Below are positions 45,521-60,500 of a DNA stretch of 64,000 nucleotides, piece after piece (position 1 is the stretch's first letter; each line of letters starts with the position of its first letter). Both the position numbers and the translations under genes were made by a program. Source of the stretch: Toxoplasma gondii ME49 (taxonomy: Eukaryota > Apicomplexa > Conoidasida > Eucoccidiorida > Sarcocystidae); the NCBI RefSeq assembly GCF_000006565.2, contig NC_031467.1:1116001-1180000 (forward strand). Direction: 5' to 3'. The notes under the pieces are model-generated. The model worked only from the letters and a program-made list of their open reading frames with translations, was not told the DNA's origin and ran no database searches.

Positions 45521-48500
45521 ATGATGACTCGCCTTCCCTTGTGTCAGCAGCAGGCCCCCCCGTCGTTGGCGGGGTGCCACATGCTTGCTGCTTTTCAAGA
45601 TATCCCTGAACGGCCGCTTAACCGGGATTTGAAAGAACTGTGGGCGGCATACGGTGAAAACCCGTTCGGTAACGTGCTGGAGTGTTGGAATCGATCAATT
45701 CCTGATGAAGATGCTGTCGTGTGGTTGAACTCGGATGGTGAAATTTCCGAGACCACGACGTTTTCAGAGCTGTTCAGTCGAATCACAAGACTCAGCAGCT
45801 TTCTGCGAGCGGCTGGACTGCAAGTGGGAGATAGAATAATTCTTTGTTATCCTCCTGGGACTGACTTTGTCACTGCGTTTTTCGCGTGTATCACTTCCGG
45901 TTTCGTCGCAGTGCCTGTGTATCCCCCCGATCCTTCGAAGGGTCTGAGCGACGTTCCCCGGTTCTGTGACATCAACGAAATTGCGGGATGCAAGACGGCT
46001 CTTACAAATTCACTGTACAAGCGCGTCGTTCAGGTCATAACAACCGTTGCCAAAGATAGCCGGTGGCGCTCGGTTCACTGGGTTTGCACTGATGATGTCA
46101 TCAAGCGTCACGCTGAAGAAGCGAAAAATAGTGTTGGCCCTGATTTTCCAAATCTCTCTCCTCATCACCCAGCATTCCTTCAGGTAGGGGCGCGCCGCAG
46201 ACACAAAATTAAAAAAGTCACTTTTCTTTGAATCCGTGTGTACGCCCGATCCAAGTGAGCAAACGCATACATATGTACATATATACTTCGGTGCACTGAG
46301 CTGCATATGTGCTTATGCGTGCGTGCGGAAGTCCGTATCAGACGACTGTACACACGTTACGCGCATACACAACGCTTTTCAAACGCCCATGGCTGTTCGA
46401 TTTGTCATTCACTGTCCCCTCCCTCAAATCGCCACCGCCGTATAATTGCCTGCAGATGAATACAAACCAGTTTTTGTTTTCTATCCTCTGAAACTCAAGA
46501 AGTCAGAACAGTTACTGGTTTTCTTTTCCGCCTGTCCTGCAACTTGACAGTTCAACAGATGAAAGTTACAAAACGTAGAATCCCGATTGAAAACTGGCAG
46601 CAGGTGAGACTTCTTAAGAGACGAAATAGCGAAAACAATTTTTCTGCATGCCTTCTCTGTCTTGTCTTCTCATACTACCCTCAAAGTTCACATCGGGGAG
46701 CACAGGCAACCCAAAGGGCGTTATCGTCACGCACGGTTCTCTGCTGCACAACTGCCACCTTTGCTGGAGCGCGTACCAGTTCCCTTCCCACTACGAGAAT
46801 GATGGCGACGACGAAAACATCACAAACCACGATTTTGCGTTGGTCAACCAGAGGGAGTTCTGGCGGCGGAGGCAAGAGATTTCTATTAAATCAAGAGGGC
46901 ACAGACTTCGAGCCTTTTCGTGGTTGCCCGTCTACCATGACATGGGGTATGTGTATCGGATCAGAGAAGAATGATGTTAGAGTTCCCTAATGACTCTCGT
47001 ACTTCTTTTGAACCTGACACTCGGTGGTAACAGACCGCGCGGAGTTACGTACTGGCGACCTTTCCTGTAGTTGCTGCCTCGCGTGTATTTCAACACTTTT
47101 CCTGGCTTCTGTTCCTAGCTTGGGGTCACCTGCATTCAAGCTGGAATTCTAACGCGGTGTAGACCGAAATATGGTTCGTGACGCTGGTTGCCGAATCGGC
47201 ATAATGGCCGTGCTCGGCTTGTATCGTTCAGCCTGGTGGAAAACAACGAATAACTGCGCAGCCAGTGGACTGTTGTGTATCAAGATAAATATCATGTCTC
47301 ATCGATCTCTGTTCCATGCCCCCCAAATTATTTCTTTTCCTGAGTAGCAAGGAACGAGCCTGGACTGGGATACGAAGAGAGAACTGTAGAATATGAAGAA
47401 TTCTGCCTTGTGCGTTAATTCCTTGGTTCCTTTACTAGGACGACGAGGTAACCGACGTACAGCGGAAGCTACTCGTGCATTTGTTTGAGCCCATGTGTTC
47501 CTTCACCTGATTGTCGCAGGCTTATTGGGTTTGTCTGTTCGCCTATACTCTGTGGAGCAACACTCTACCAAATGTCACCAATAGACTTCATTAGACGCCC
47601 GTGGCTATGGCTTCAAGGAATGTCCAAGTACGACTGCATCTGCTGCGCTGCGCCGAACTTCGCGTTCGAAGTCGTGACACGGAAAATGCCTGACAATGTC
47701 TACGAGCACCTTGATCTGTCCCGCGTCTGCGGTTTCCTGTCTGGCGCTGAACCTATTAGGGCATCAACCATCGACCGCTTCTGCGAGGTATGGGTGTAGT
47801 CGAAGATCTACGCTCATCGTGCTACAACTACCGCCATCTTCCTACGAGCCTGCGTGTATGAGTGTACCGTCCAACGTGTATGTGTGCGTTTCAGCATTCG
47901 CCTCCTGCACATCAGTTTCTTGAAAACAGATAACTGTACCCGTCTAAAACGGTGCTGATCCGTGTGTATGCTCTTATCTGTCTACATCGTTAGTGAGATG
48001 TCATACCTATTATACGGTTTTGTACACAGGAGGGAAAACAGCGAAGCGGACATCCGTGCATATCGATGTCAGAAGATATTGCAGTGAACTAAACATGCAC
48101 ACAGATACCTTCTTTTGCAACTGTGCACACAGAAATTTGGCCCGAAAGGCGTGAGGCGCTGTGCAGTTTGCCCGGCCTACGGCCTGGCTGAAAGTACCCT
48201 GATCGTCACGGCCCGGAAAACCTTTCAGACGGTGCCCAAGTTGCTAATCGTAGATTCGTTTCAACTTCAGCACGAGAAGACGGTTGTTGCCCTAAAGCCA
48301 GAAGCAACAGTCACAATGGATTCCGAAGAATACCAAGTTTTGGTTGGGTGTGGTGTTCCTCTAGAAGGCGTTCAAGGTAGGAAGATCTGCACGACCACCA
48401 AAATGTGAGGCCGTCGCCATGATGCACAATCGATCTGGAAAATATATCGAATGAGCAGTGCACGATGTCGTGTAAATGAGGATACTATACGTTGCTGCAC

Positions 48501-51500
48501 ACACTCACGCATGCCCCATCTGCACTGTAAACTTACTGTAATAAACCAGACTCAAGTGACCTTACCGGTAGCCTCTATGTCTTCGCAACTGAAGCCTGAA
48601 CTGTCTTGAATGGTCTGACTCCCGCTATTGCCGTTTCGATGTCCCAGCAAATGCGTTCTTTCTCATCGTCGTCTAAATACACTCAATCCATTCAACTGTC
48701 CTCTCGTCTCTCTGTGCAGTGAGAATTGTAGATCCGGAAACGAAAAAGGAACTGCCTCCGGGAAAGGTTGGCGAGATCGTGGTCTACAGCAGCTCCGTAG
48801 CTCGTGGTTACTTTGGCAGGCCTGATACCACAAAGGAAACCTTTTGCTACAGTTTCACGGATCTCCAGGGGAAGCAGACGCCACCTCTCGGCATGAGGAC
48901 GGGAGACGGTGGCTTCATGTACGAAGGCGAACTTTTTGTGGCTGCCCGGCTGAAAGATTTGATCATTATTCGAGGCCGCAATTTCTATCCACAAGATATC
49001 GAAGAGGCGGTCGATAAGGTGGCGATGGTCCGACCGGGTTCATCTGCAGCGTTTGCCATTGAAGTTGATGGCCACGAGGCTCTTGCTGTGGCTGCCGAAG
49101 TTCGTTTGGAGGAGGGAATCAAAGGCCTATGGCTCCGAGTAAAACGGCAATTTGATAGAAGCCACTATGAACAGATTGTGAGAGACATATCGAAGTCTGT
49201 TGCGGCAAATACGGGCCTTACAATTCATCGAATATGGCTTCTCCGTCCACGTACAATACCGAAAACAAGTAGTGGGAAAGTCCGTAGATCACTAACAAAA
49301 GAAAAGTTGGTATCTGGTAAGCTCGAGGGTATTCTTCTCGACCACGCTCACCATCAGCATCAAGCTTTCTACCATGATGGCCCCGGAGGCAGTCGCTCTC
49401 GAACTCGAACGGGCAGCGGAGCCACGCCCTCAGGAGGAGCAGCGACAAGAGACGGTACAGCCAGCTCTAATCCTTCGGGCGACGCCCATCCTAAGAACAG
49501 TAACACTTCGAATTCGATCACGGATTCTTCCCACTCTGTGCAACGTGGATCTTTGAGAGGCGACGCATGTGTGGCGGGTGGAAGGCTCGGCCCGTCTGCC
49601 TCTCATGGAGGGGTTCACCACGAAAAAGACCATAAACATCGAGGTGACGGCAGCGGCATGAGTTCTCCTGACCAGGTGCCTGGGGCAGGCGCAGCAGCAT
49701 CCGAGTCGAGTGCACATGTCGCTCTTACAGAGAAAGTAAAGCAGACAGTTTTCGAAGCAGCAAAGACTGTGCTCGGAAGCTCTGAGATACCCGAAATAGA
49801 CGCTCCTCTACATGAACTTGGTGTTGACTCAATCGGCGCCGTAGAATTCTCCGAACTGATTTCTGCGGAACTTCAGGTCGACGTAGAACCGACGTTGCTA
49901 TTCAATTATCCAACCCTGTCAGATGTTATCGACTTTTTCGTGAGGGAGTTGGAAGGGAAAGGGTCCGAGGACTTGGCAGTTTCGCTGGAGAAGACAGGAG
50001 CCAGAGAAACGACGACTGCAATCATTGGAGCGGCCTGTAATTTGCCCGGAGGAACCACGTCGCTGAATGCTTTCTGGGACCTGCTCATGTGCGGAGTCGA
50101 CGCCATTGCCGAAGTGCCTCGTTCGCGGTAAACGCCTCAAAACTTGAATACCAGACCGATACACACATCTAGACTCCAGTTTTTGTTCCTTGACGTGACC
50201 GTGCCAAAACGCTTTTCGGTTTTCCGCCAGAGTATCAGCTAGGTCAAACTGTGTCCCCCCGCCCACACACACACACATGCGTGTACCGGTCGAGCCAACT
50301 GAGCGGATTTGTACACACAGGCAAAAATGAATACCGATACTGCTGGCATTCATGCGTTTGCACATACACCATTCGTACACGTGACAGCTTGAAAGGCTCC
50401 AGATTCTGCAATAACACGAAGTCCGTTCTCACGCCGCGTGGCACATGTTCCCTCTCTCAACGCGCCACACCCCTCACTTGCGTCACGGTGGAGCGCGCAG
50501 GGTAAAGGGCCCTGCAGTCGCATAGGTTTTCTTTCGTAAACGTCTGAGCATAAAGAAAACTCTGAATACTGAATTACTTTCGAGAATGCCACCATAATGT
50601 GGTGACCTTCCGTGTTTTACAGCTGGGACGTGGAGGAGTACTTCGACCCGGATCCGGGTGCTGACGGCAAGGCATACGTCCGTGAAGGAGGCTTCATTGA
50701 AGATGCAGAGATGTTTGACGCCGCTTTCTTTCGAATTTCTCCATCAGAAGTCAGTAACAAAACCCACAATCCGTCAGGAGCACATCATTAGGCGGGGGAG
50801 TGCAAGTGGATCACTGGCAGCTGTAGATAATCAGGAGGTCGATAAATATATGTGACATCACAGCCAAAGTTACTCGTTTGTACTTTCATTCAAAACTTTT
50901 GCAAAGATGCGTATAAACCGCATATAACTGCATGAACAGGCAAATGCCGGTCGCTGTTCACGGAACATACTTGCCAAGATACATCCATGTATCCGCTCCC
51001 AGACTAATGCGGATGTACGTCTTCTTGACATAACGAAGCACGCGAGAGTTAAGGATGTCCCGGCCGTCGCCCTTCGCCGTCTGACGTAAGCCTGATCTCT
51101 CCTTTGTGGTATGCGCAGGCAAAATCGATGGATCCACAGCAGCGCCTTCTTCTAGAGGTTGCTTACGAGTCTCTCTACGATAGCGGTTACACACGCGAAG
51201 GTTTGCAGCGGGCAAGCGTCGGTGTGTTTGTAGGGTGCTGCTCGAATGACTGGTATCAAGTGTGCAGTCAACTGGAGCTGGGGATTAGCAGTTACACGAC
51301 CACGAGTTATGCCCCGTCGATCATTGCGAATCGTCTGTCGTACACTTTTGGGCTCCTTGGTCCGTCTATGACAATCGACACTGCCTGCTCCTCGTCTCTC
51401 GTCGCACTGCACATTGCGGCGCAGGAACTTCAGGGAGGCAGCTGCATGTCGGCAGTCGTCGCTGGTGTCAATCTGATGCTGTCTCCCCACATCACCGTGG

Positions 51501-54500
51501 CATTCTGTAAATCGCGTATGCTGGCCCCCGATGCTCGCTGCAAGACGTTCGACGCCAGCGCGAATGGCTATGTTCGCGGAGAAGGTCTCGGGTCGATTGT
51601 CATGAAGCGCCTGTCCCAGGCAGAGAAAGATGACGACCGGATCCTTTGCATCCTGAGAGGCACCGCCGTCAACCATGGAGGCCGGTCAGCAAGTCTGACG
51701 GCGCCTAGCGGACCATCTCAGCAGCGTGTCATCCGAACGGCCCTCAGACAGGCAGAGCTCACCCCGGGAGACATATACTTCGTTGAGACCCACGGCACGG
51801 GGACGTCTTTGGGAGATCCCATCGAAGTGGGGGCACTGAAGTCTGTCTTTGGTGCCAGCCGCGACGCCAAGACCAAGCCGCTGATTCTCGGGGCTGCAAA
51901 AACGAATATCGGACACTTAGAAGGTGCTGCTGGTATTGCAGGAGTTCTCAAAGCCATGCTAGCCCTTCGGTACAAGCACATTCCCCCCAACCTGCACTTC
52001 AAACAGATGAATCCACACATTGACGTGAGAGAGTTCAACGTCGTTGTACCCACCGCTCCGATGGCCTTCCCGAGGGAGGATGGCGGCCGTCTGTTTGCTG
52101 GTGTGAGTTCGTTTGGTTTCGGAGGTGCCAATGGCCATGTCATTCTCCAGGAAGCGTTGCAGCAACCCAGTGGAGACAAACCGCCCTGCAAACGCCACTC
52201 AAAGCGCAGTATCATCTGTTTCATGTTCACCGGTGAAGGCTACGAGGTCTCTTGCATGGGCCGGCACTTGTATGAAACGGATGACGTGTTCAAGGAAATC
52301 ATCACCAAGTGCAACGATATTCTGAAGCGATGGCTGAATGTTTCTTTGCTGTCCATCCTCTATCCGCCGGCAGATAAAAAAATGGAGATGGACAAGATGA
52401 TGTGTCAAGCGCGTTTCGGTCATACCGCCTTGTTCGCCTTCGAATATGCACTGGCTGAATCCATGGTCAGCAAAGGTGTGAAGCCAGATGTTGTTTTTGG
52501 TGTGGGTCTCGGTGAGTTGGTGGCGGCAGCTTTCTCAGGAGTTATGAGTCTTGAAGAGGCTCTCTACGTTGTGACGCAGCGCGCGAAGCTGATCGACAAT
52601 CTCCCGCCGTTCGAGGGTGTCATGGTCGCCTGCCGTGTCAGCGAGCAGGAGGTTGAAATGGCCCTCTCGGAGATGGAAATTAACTCTCGCCAGTCCATTT
52701 CTATTGCTGCGGTGTATGGACGGAAGAATTTGATTTTGTCTGGTGAGCAATCGGAAATCGACAATGTCCTCATGAAACTGAATATCGCCGGACGCTGGAA
52801 GTACCTGCCGGTGCACAACGTGCTCACAATGAACCTTGTGTCAGATATCATTCCACCCTTCACGCATCTCATGTCCACGGTGAAGCTCTGTCGTCCCAAA
52901 GTACGTTTGGTGAGTAGCACAACTGGAGAGTTCGTCGACAAGGAGGCTTTGTCTGGCCGCTTCTGGTCCCGGCAAGTTTCTCAAACCGTCCAGCTGCAGC
53001 AAGCCGTCGGAAACATTGTCGCATCTGGCTGCTCTTTGTTCGTCGAGATCGGCCCTCAAGTTGTGCTGACAAAACTCGCCCAACAGAGCCTAAATGGCAA
53101 CGCAAAAGACGTTACATGGGTACCCGCCTATGACACAACAAGCGATGATGTTCGAGTTTTTGAGAATGCCGTAATGACGTGCAACGAAGCCATCAAAATC
53201 ATAGGCAAAGAGCGCAGCCTGGAAGAAGGTCAACATGGCCAAGAAGAACTCATTTTCCATAGAAAACCCTTTCCCTGGACAGAGATCCCACATCCGTTCC
53301 TCAGCGGCCATAAATTCACGGAAAAAGATGACGTTGTGTTTGAGAACGCCTTCCCTCGCCGAGCGATTCCTCTGATCGCTGACCACGCCGTGAACGGAAC
53401 GGCTATGATGCCGGGAGCCGGCATGCTTGAGATGGTTGGCGCCGCCGCCCTTGCTCTCGATCTCCGGACGACCTCCGGAGCCGTTTCCCTTGAAAATATC
53501 TCCTTTGAGCGACCCATGCTTATTGGAGCTCATCGGGTCACCTACGAGTACAACAGAAGGCATTCACTCGGCGAAGGAGGCGGCGCCGGCACGAGCCCTA
53601 GAACCGTCCGTACTCCACGCCTCGTGAACCACGCATACACGCGCTTAGGTTTCCGAGAAAAGAGTGCGGAGAAGGCAATCTCAGAAACAGCAGGGCCTGC
53701 CTCCACAGAGGGTGGCAGGACGCCAGTGGCGGGCCACCATCACGGGAGCTACACGAAAGCCGGTGTCCTGGAAGACATCAAAGACTACGCTCACAATGTG
53801 CTTCGTCGCGCCGCCCAGCACGCCGAAGAGATTGACGTTCACACTCCTGTGCCGCCATCTATGGCTCCTCCAAGCATCGTTGCGAGACATCCTAGAGAGG
53901 GAAGCTATGGATCCATGAGTCGAACGAGCGGTATTATGGGGTCGAACGACCGCGGCGATGGTCTGACTGTGCCCCTTAGCGTGGAGATGGCGATACGGTG
54001 TCGAGTGACAAAGATGAAAGAGGTGGAACTGAGCACCGTCTGGGATGATGAGGTGACCGACCACTGTTTTGCGACGATTGTCATTGCCGACAAGAAACAA
54101 GAGACCTATTCTTCGCTCCAGGAAGTGCGATGCCGGTGCACAGAGCGCATGGATGTAAACGAGTACTACGATATGCTCTACGACGCTGGCCTGCAGTACG
54201 GCCCTCGCTTCCGAACGATTCAAGAGCTGTACAGAGGGGAGAAAGAAGCTCTTGCGAGAGTCCATTTCGTCGGGAACGTGAAGCAAGACCCGTTTGAAAG
54301 CGGATTCCTCATTCATCCCGCTGTCCTAGATGGTGCTCTTCAGGTAAACGACTTTGAATGTATTGGAATTCGACGCGAGACACATAGCAGAGCCTTGCTC
54401 ATGCAGAATGTTAGATGCACATTGATGACACGCGCGTTGCAGTGGATATTGTTCTTTCGGGTGAATGCACGAATGTCAAAGCAAACTCCTCTATGTCTTT

Positions 54501-57500
54501 GGTGGCGGGTGCTCTTGCCGGTAACTTTCTCGGATTACTGGATTCGTTACGCGACGGAGCAGATATCTTGAATATGCGTGCTCTGCCTTGGCGGCTCCAT
54601 TACGCGGCTCGCCGGAAGCACACGCAGCTGAGAGCTGATAATTCCTTTTCTCTTTCTGTTAATACGTATGATACCTGCTTGTTCTCGTTCGTCTCCTCTC
54701 AGGCAGCAGGCTGTCTTCTGGAACAGTCCCACAGCGGCAATAAGGTGATGGTACCGGTATCTGTGGGTAGCGCGACACTGACGAAGGTCGAAGTGTTTCA
54801 GCCATGCTGGGCTCATGTCCGCCTGGAGGAGACAAAGTCAAAGGCAGCCACCCTCAACGTTACTATTTACGATGAAGTGACCAGGGAAGTTGTTGCTTCA
54901 CTCCAGAATGCGGTCCTCCGCCAAGTCGACCCGTCTGCAAGTGTGGTGGCAACGATACCGAAAGATCTGCTGTGGAAAGTGAATTGGCAGTTGGTTGTCG
55001 AAGGCGACAAGGAGGTCGTCGGCCGGACACCGAAGGTGCTGTTTATCGGTGGCAACATTGAGCTTTCAGAAGCCCTGGAAAACGCCATGGGATCCACCTG
55101 CAAGACTCTGAGTGTGGATGCGCTTCCGAGAGAAAAGGCGGAACTGCAGAAGGTCTTGGATGCCGAACAGTGGCAGGCAATAGTTTATGTTGAGGCCGTC
55201 ACTGCGGGAGTGTACGACGCCCTGGATGTGATGAATGCAGCTGTGCGTCTCGTCCAAGCACACTACCTCAATCTCAACAGCGGCAAAGCTGTCGGGGCGC
55301 TCTGGTTCGTGACACGGGACACCGTCTTCCGCGATAATGGCGCAGACAAACCAGGAGTTGAGATTCCCGCGCACGCAGGCCTCTGGGGTTTGGCAAAAGC
55401 GGCAAGACTAGAGATGGAAGTATCTGCAGGCTCGCCCATCAGCATGGGCTGCCTCGACGTCTCTGGTGCCGATGTCTCCTCTATGGCTCAACAGATCCTA
55501 CATGCCTTGAAGTCGAAGGTGCTCACCATGCGCGAAACTGAGGTGGCGGTTCGGGAGGACGGTCTGTATGTGTCTCGCCTTGCGCCTCAGACCGAAGTGG
55601 ATGTGCGAGGCGCCATCGAGTTCCACATGCCAGAACGGGGAGCTATTTCGAATCTGGTGTTGCGACCCCAGGCGTTCGCTTCCCGCCTGCCGCCTGAAGA
55701 CGGCCAGATTGAATTGCGCGTCCGTGCTGTCGGCCTGAACTTCCGCGATGTCCTCAACGTCATGGGACTTTATCCGGGGGACCCCGGTCCGCCAGGCGCA
55801 GACTGCGCGGGCGTGGTTGTGGCTGTTGGTGACAACGTTGAGCACATCGAAGTCGGAGACTGTGTCTTCGGTGTTGCCCAAGGTTGTCTTCGAACTTACG
55901 TTACTACGGACTCCCAGCTTCTGCGCAGAATGCCGGAATCGATGACTTTCGAACAGGCAGCAGCACTGCCTGTCGTCGCGACCACAGTTGAGTATGCGTT
56001 GCATGACTTAGCCAAGGTGAAGGCTGGAGACAAGGTCCTCATTCACGCTGTCACGGGAGGAGTCGGTCTCGTGGCGGTGCAGTTATGCAAGCGCGTCGGC
56101 GCCACTGTTTACGGTACGTGCAGTGGAGGGAAGAAGGACGCGTTTGCCAAGTCCATGGGGGTCCAGTACGTTTCCAGCAGTCGTGATGCGAAGGCGTTTG
56201 CCGAGGACATGCGCACCTTCTTAGGCGAGGACGGCAAAGTCGACGTCGTCCTCAACTGTCTCATTGACGACTTCATTCCAGAGTCGCTGAAACTCCTTGG
56301 GCCGTACGGCAGGTTCATGGAACTGGGGAAACGCGGCGTGTGGTCGAAGGAAAAGGTGGCTGCCGAGCGCCCAGATGTCCAGTACGAGTTGATTGCAGTG
56401 GATGAAATGATGGAGAAGGACCCGATTTGGTTCGGTGGAATGCTTGTGCGCGTTCGAGGACTCGTGGCAGAACAAAAGATTCAACCGTTGCCCATGCATG
56501 TCTTCGATTTGGCAGACACCGGTGAGAACGGAGGCGTCGCCGCTTTCCGATTCATGCAGCGGGCCCAGCACATGGGTAAAGTTGTTCTCAAGATCCCCAG
56601 TCCTGTGGAAGAAGCGTCGAAAAACGGCTCTATTGTGATCACGGGTGGCCTAGGCGCCCTCGGCATGGTCGTCGCTGGCTGGTTGGCTGAAGAAGGAGCG
56701 AGACACATCTGCCTCCTGTCGCGGCGGGAAGAGGCTCCCCAGCCCGGAGAGATCCCCGGCTGGGACTGGCTGCGCACGATCAACTGCGATGTCCAGTTCT
56801 TCAGCTGCGACGTGTCAAAGTACGACAGCATCCGCTCCGTCTTGAGGACTATCCAGACGAGTGTGGCTCCTATAACCGGCATCATCCACACAGCGGGGGC
56901 ACTCGCTGACGCGCTCCTCGACAGCCAGACACCGGAGTTGATGAAGAAGGTGTACAATGGGAAAGTCCAAGGGGCGTGGAACTTGAACCGGGCGTTGGAG
57001 GAATTAGGTTTGAATGAACAGTTGAAACTTTGTGTCTTCTTCTCCTCAGTTACTTCTCTGTTTGGGAACTTTGGCCAGGCGAACTACTGTTCGGCAAACG
57101 CCTGCCTCGACGCCCTCGCCCAGTGGCGCCGCGCAAAGGGTCTCTGTTGTCAGAGCATTCAGTGGGGCCCTTGGATCGAGCAGGGTATGGCGGCAGAGCT
57201 CAAGCAGCAGGTGGAAAGGAACGGCATGAAAGGCATCAGCAATGAAGTGGGACTGAGAGTGTTGCACGACGCCATCCGCCAGCAAGAGAAAGCCACTCCA
57301 GTCATTGGGTGTCAGGCAATCAAGTGGAAGCTGTTCATGCACCGATACATTGAACAACCTCCGTTCTTCACAAACATTGAGATGGACCTCCAGGTGACTT
57401 CGCATGACTCAAATACCGTCCTACGTAATCTACCTCCGTCGGAACGGCGCGACTACATCAAGGCCCAAGTTGCTGCGGCAGCTCGCCAGGTGCTTGGAAG

Positions 57501-60500
57501 TAGCTCCCCACCGCCCTTCGACACGCCTCTTCAGGATGTTGGAGTCGATTCACTGGGCGCTGTCGAGTTTCGGAATGTGCTGTCCAAGAAACTCGGGGTC
57601 AAATTGTCGGCGACAACACTCTTCGACTATCCCACGCTTAATGCAATCATCGACCACCTCTGCGAGGTATTTGGCGAAAGCAGCCAGAAAGACAATCTCT
57701 CAACCAAGTTGGGAGCGCTCTCTGAAAACGACCTCGTCCAAGAGGGCATGGCAATAGTTTCTATGTCTTGCCGACTTCCAGGCAATTCCACTTGCCCCGA
57801 TCTTTTCTGGGATATGTTAATGCGCTGCACGGACTGTGTGTGCGACATTCCCTTGACGCGGTGGAACGCCGAGGAGGTGTATAGCGAAGATCCAGATCTC
57901 CCCGGCAAGTGCTACACGCGTCGAGGCGCCTTCATTGAGAACGCAGAATACTTTGACAATTCGTTTTTCGGTATCTCTCCCTCCGAGGTCAAGCACATGG
58001 ATCCGCAGCAGAGGCTACTTCTCGAAGTCGCTTATGAAGCTTTTGCGGGTGCAGGATTGACGAAGGAGAAGCTTCTTGGGGCGAACATTGGTGTCTTCGT
58101 TGGGGCATGCAACCACGACTGGACGTATTTGATCCAAGAAGACAAAATATCCGCATACACGGGAACTGGATCAGCGGGAAGTGTGATCGCGAATCGTGTC
58201 TCCTACTGCTTGGGATTGAGGGGCCCTTCTGTCCCTGTCGACACGGCGTGTTCTTCCTCTCTGGTTGCTGCGGACTTCGCGTTCGAAAAGCTCATGCTGC
58301 GAGACTGCACCATGGCCCTTGTGACGGGCGTCAACCTCATGCTGACTCCGCACTTGTTCATTGCCTTTTCGAAGGCCCGGATGTTGTCCCCCGACTGCAA
58401 ATGCAAAACCTTTGACGCTTCCGCCGACGGGTACGTCCGCGGGGAAGGAGCAGGTGCAGTGTTGATGCTTCCATACGCCGATGCGAAGGCAAAGCAAATG
58501 ACTATCCAAGCTGTGGTGAAAGGCACTGCATGCAACCACGTGGGAAGAAGCGCGAGCTTGACTGCGCCGAACGGCCCGAGCCAGGCAGAAGTCATTCGCA
58601 TGGCACTCCGGCGTGCTGGGATGAAGCCGAACGATTTGAAATTCATGGAGAGTCACGGGACCGGAACGTCTCTTGGAGATCCGATTGAGGTGAACGCCGT
58701 GCGCACTGTATTCGCACCTGGCCGCGAAAAAACGAAGCCTCTGCTGATTGGCGCCGTGAAAACCAATATTGGGCACTTGGAGGGGTCTTCTGGAATTGCT
58801 GGACTGATCAAGGCTTGCTTGGTCCTCAGCCGCCGCGAGATTCCACCCAACCTCCATTTCAAGACGCTGAACCCACACATCAACATCGAGGACTTCCCTG
58901 TGCAGTTTGTCACAGACTTTGTCTCTCTCGACTCCGTCGAGTCCACGCGAAAGAAGAACACCGCCGGTGTCAGTTCCTTTGGCTTCGGAGGCGTGAACGC
59001 CCACGTGCTCCTCGAGGAAGCAACGCGCGACCAGAATGCGACTCGCAAGGAGGAAAACCGACCCAAAATCTGTTTCATGTTCACCGGACAGGGGTCGCAG
59101 TACGTCGGTATGGGTCGGCACCTATATGAGAAGGAGCCTGTGTTCAGAGAGGCGATTACTCGCTGTGTGGAGATTGCCAAGGAGTATCTGCCACTGCCTC
59201 TCCTGAGCGTCATCTATCCCTCTCCGGATGAAAGGGATAAGATGCAAGAGGCCATCAACGAAACCCTTTACTCGCAGCCTGCAGTGTTTGTGATCAGCTA
59301 CGCGCTCTTGGAGCTGTGGAAGTCACGAGGTGTGGAGCCGGACATGGTCATGGGTCACAGTCTTGGCGAGTACATTGCGGCCGTTTGCTCAGGCGTCATC
59401 TCCATCCAAGATGGCTTGAAACTAGTCCTCAAGCGCGCCCAAATCATGAGCCGCGCACCGTCGCGCAACGGAGTGATGGTCGCCTGCCGCGCAACTGCGG
59501 AGCAAGTGGAAGAGGCGATCCACACGCTGTTCGGGGACGGCGAGAAGAATGTCGCATTGGCGTCAGTGAACGGTCTGAAGAGCGTAATTGTGTCTGGGAA
59601 TCAGCAAGACGTCCAGGCCGTGCTGAGGCAGCTCGGCGCTGCTTCTCGGGCCAAGATGCTTCGCGTCTCTCACGCCTTCCATTCGCCGCTCGTGAAGGAC
59701 ACTGTCGCCCCATTCAAGCGCGTCCTGGAGACGGTTCGCCTCAGCAAGCCTCGAGTCATGTTTGTCAGCACCGTCACTGGAAAGGTGGCGAGAGATGAGT
59801 TACAAAATACGAACTACTGGGCCGAGCACATCACAAAAGTTGTCCGGTTCTGTGACGCCGTCCAGGCGTGCATTGCACAAGGAGCAAAGATTATGGTGGA
59901 AGTGGGTCCGCGCCCTACGCTGTCGAACATGGGCAAGGGCTGTCTTCCACAGACGACTGCAGACGAAGTTCAGTGGATCAACTCGCTGGAGCCGGAGACG
60001 CTGTCGAGCGCTGTCTTCGACTCTCTCTCCGCGCTCGCCAAGGCCGGAAGCGGCGCCATGCCTGCTGTGTTTGACCGGAAATTCTTTCCGTGGACAGAGA
60101 CATGCCACCCGCTCCTGGGTGGGAAGAATACCCGACCGGACGGCTCTGTCGTCTATTCGGCCCTCCTGCGAGACTTGGTTAAGGCACTGTTCCTCGACCA
60201 CGTGGTGTACGGCAAGGCGTTGCTGCCGGCGACGTGCTTGATCGAAATGATGGCTTCAGCCACCACGCACATGATTTCGAACCACGACGAAGAGAAGCTC
60301 GTGGCCCTGTCTCAGGTCGTTTTCGAGAAGCCTCTGCTCGTGCCCGACGAGACGTCCCTCAGCGTGCTGGTGACTGTCGAAACACGCGGCCAAGTGCGGG
60401 TTGCCAGTCAAGTTTCCAACAGCGAAGAGGAGGCGGAGGACCACGCCGTTTGCCAAGTGAACATCGTTGACGCACTGCCAGCGGCTCCGGCGTTGACGGA

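Noticed and set aside
46184..46686. Read-through of the first synthase intron
   Set aside because: The open frame stops soon after the donor, and joining 46183 to 46687 exactly restores FLQFTSGSTG.
54415..54702. N-terminal 96 codons of the long open frame that contains exon 8
   Set aside because: They lie in the intron between DH1 exons. Splicing 54343 to 54703 restores HPAVLDGALQ followed by AAGCLLEQ.
58171..59121. 316-codon minus-strand frame inside the synthase
   Set aside because: Antisense shadow of KS2, whose catalytic motifs read on the plus strand.
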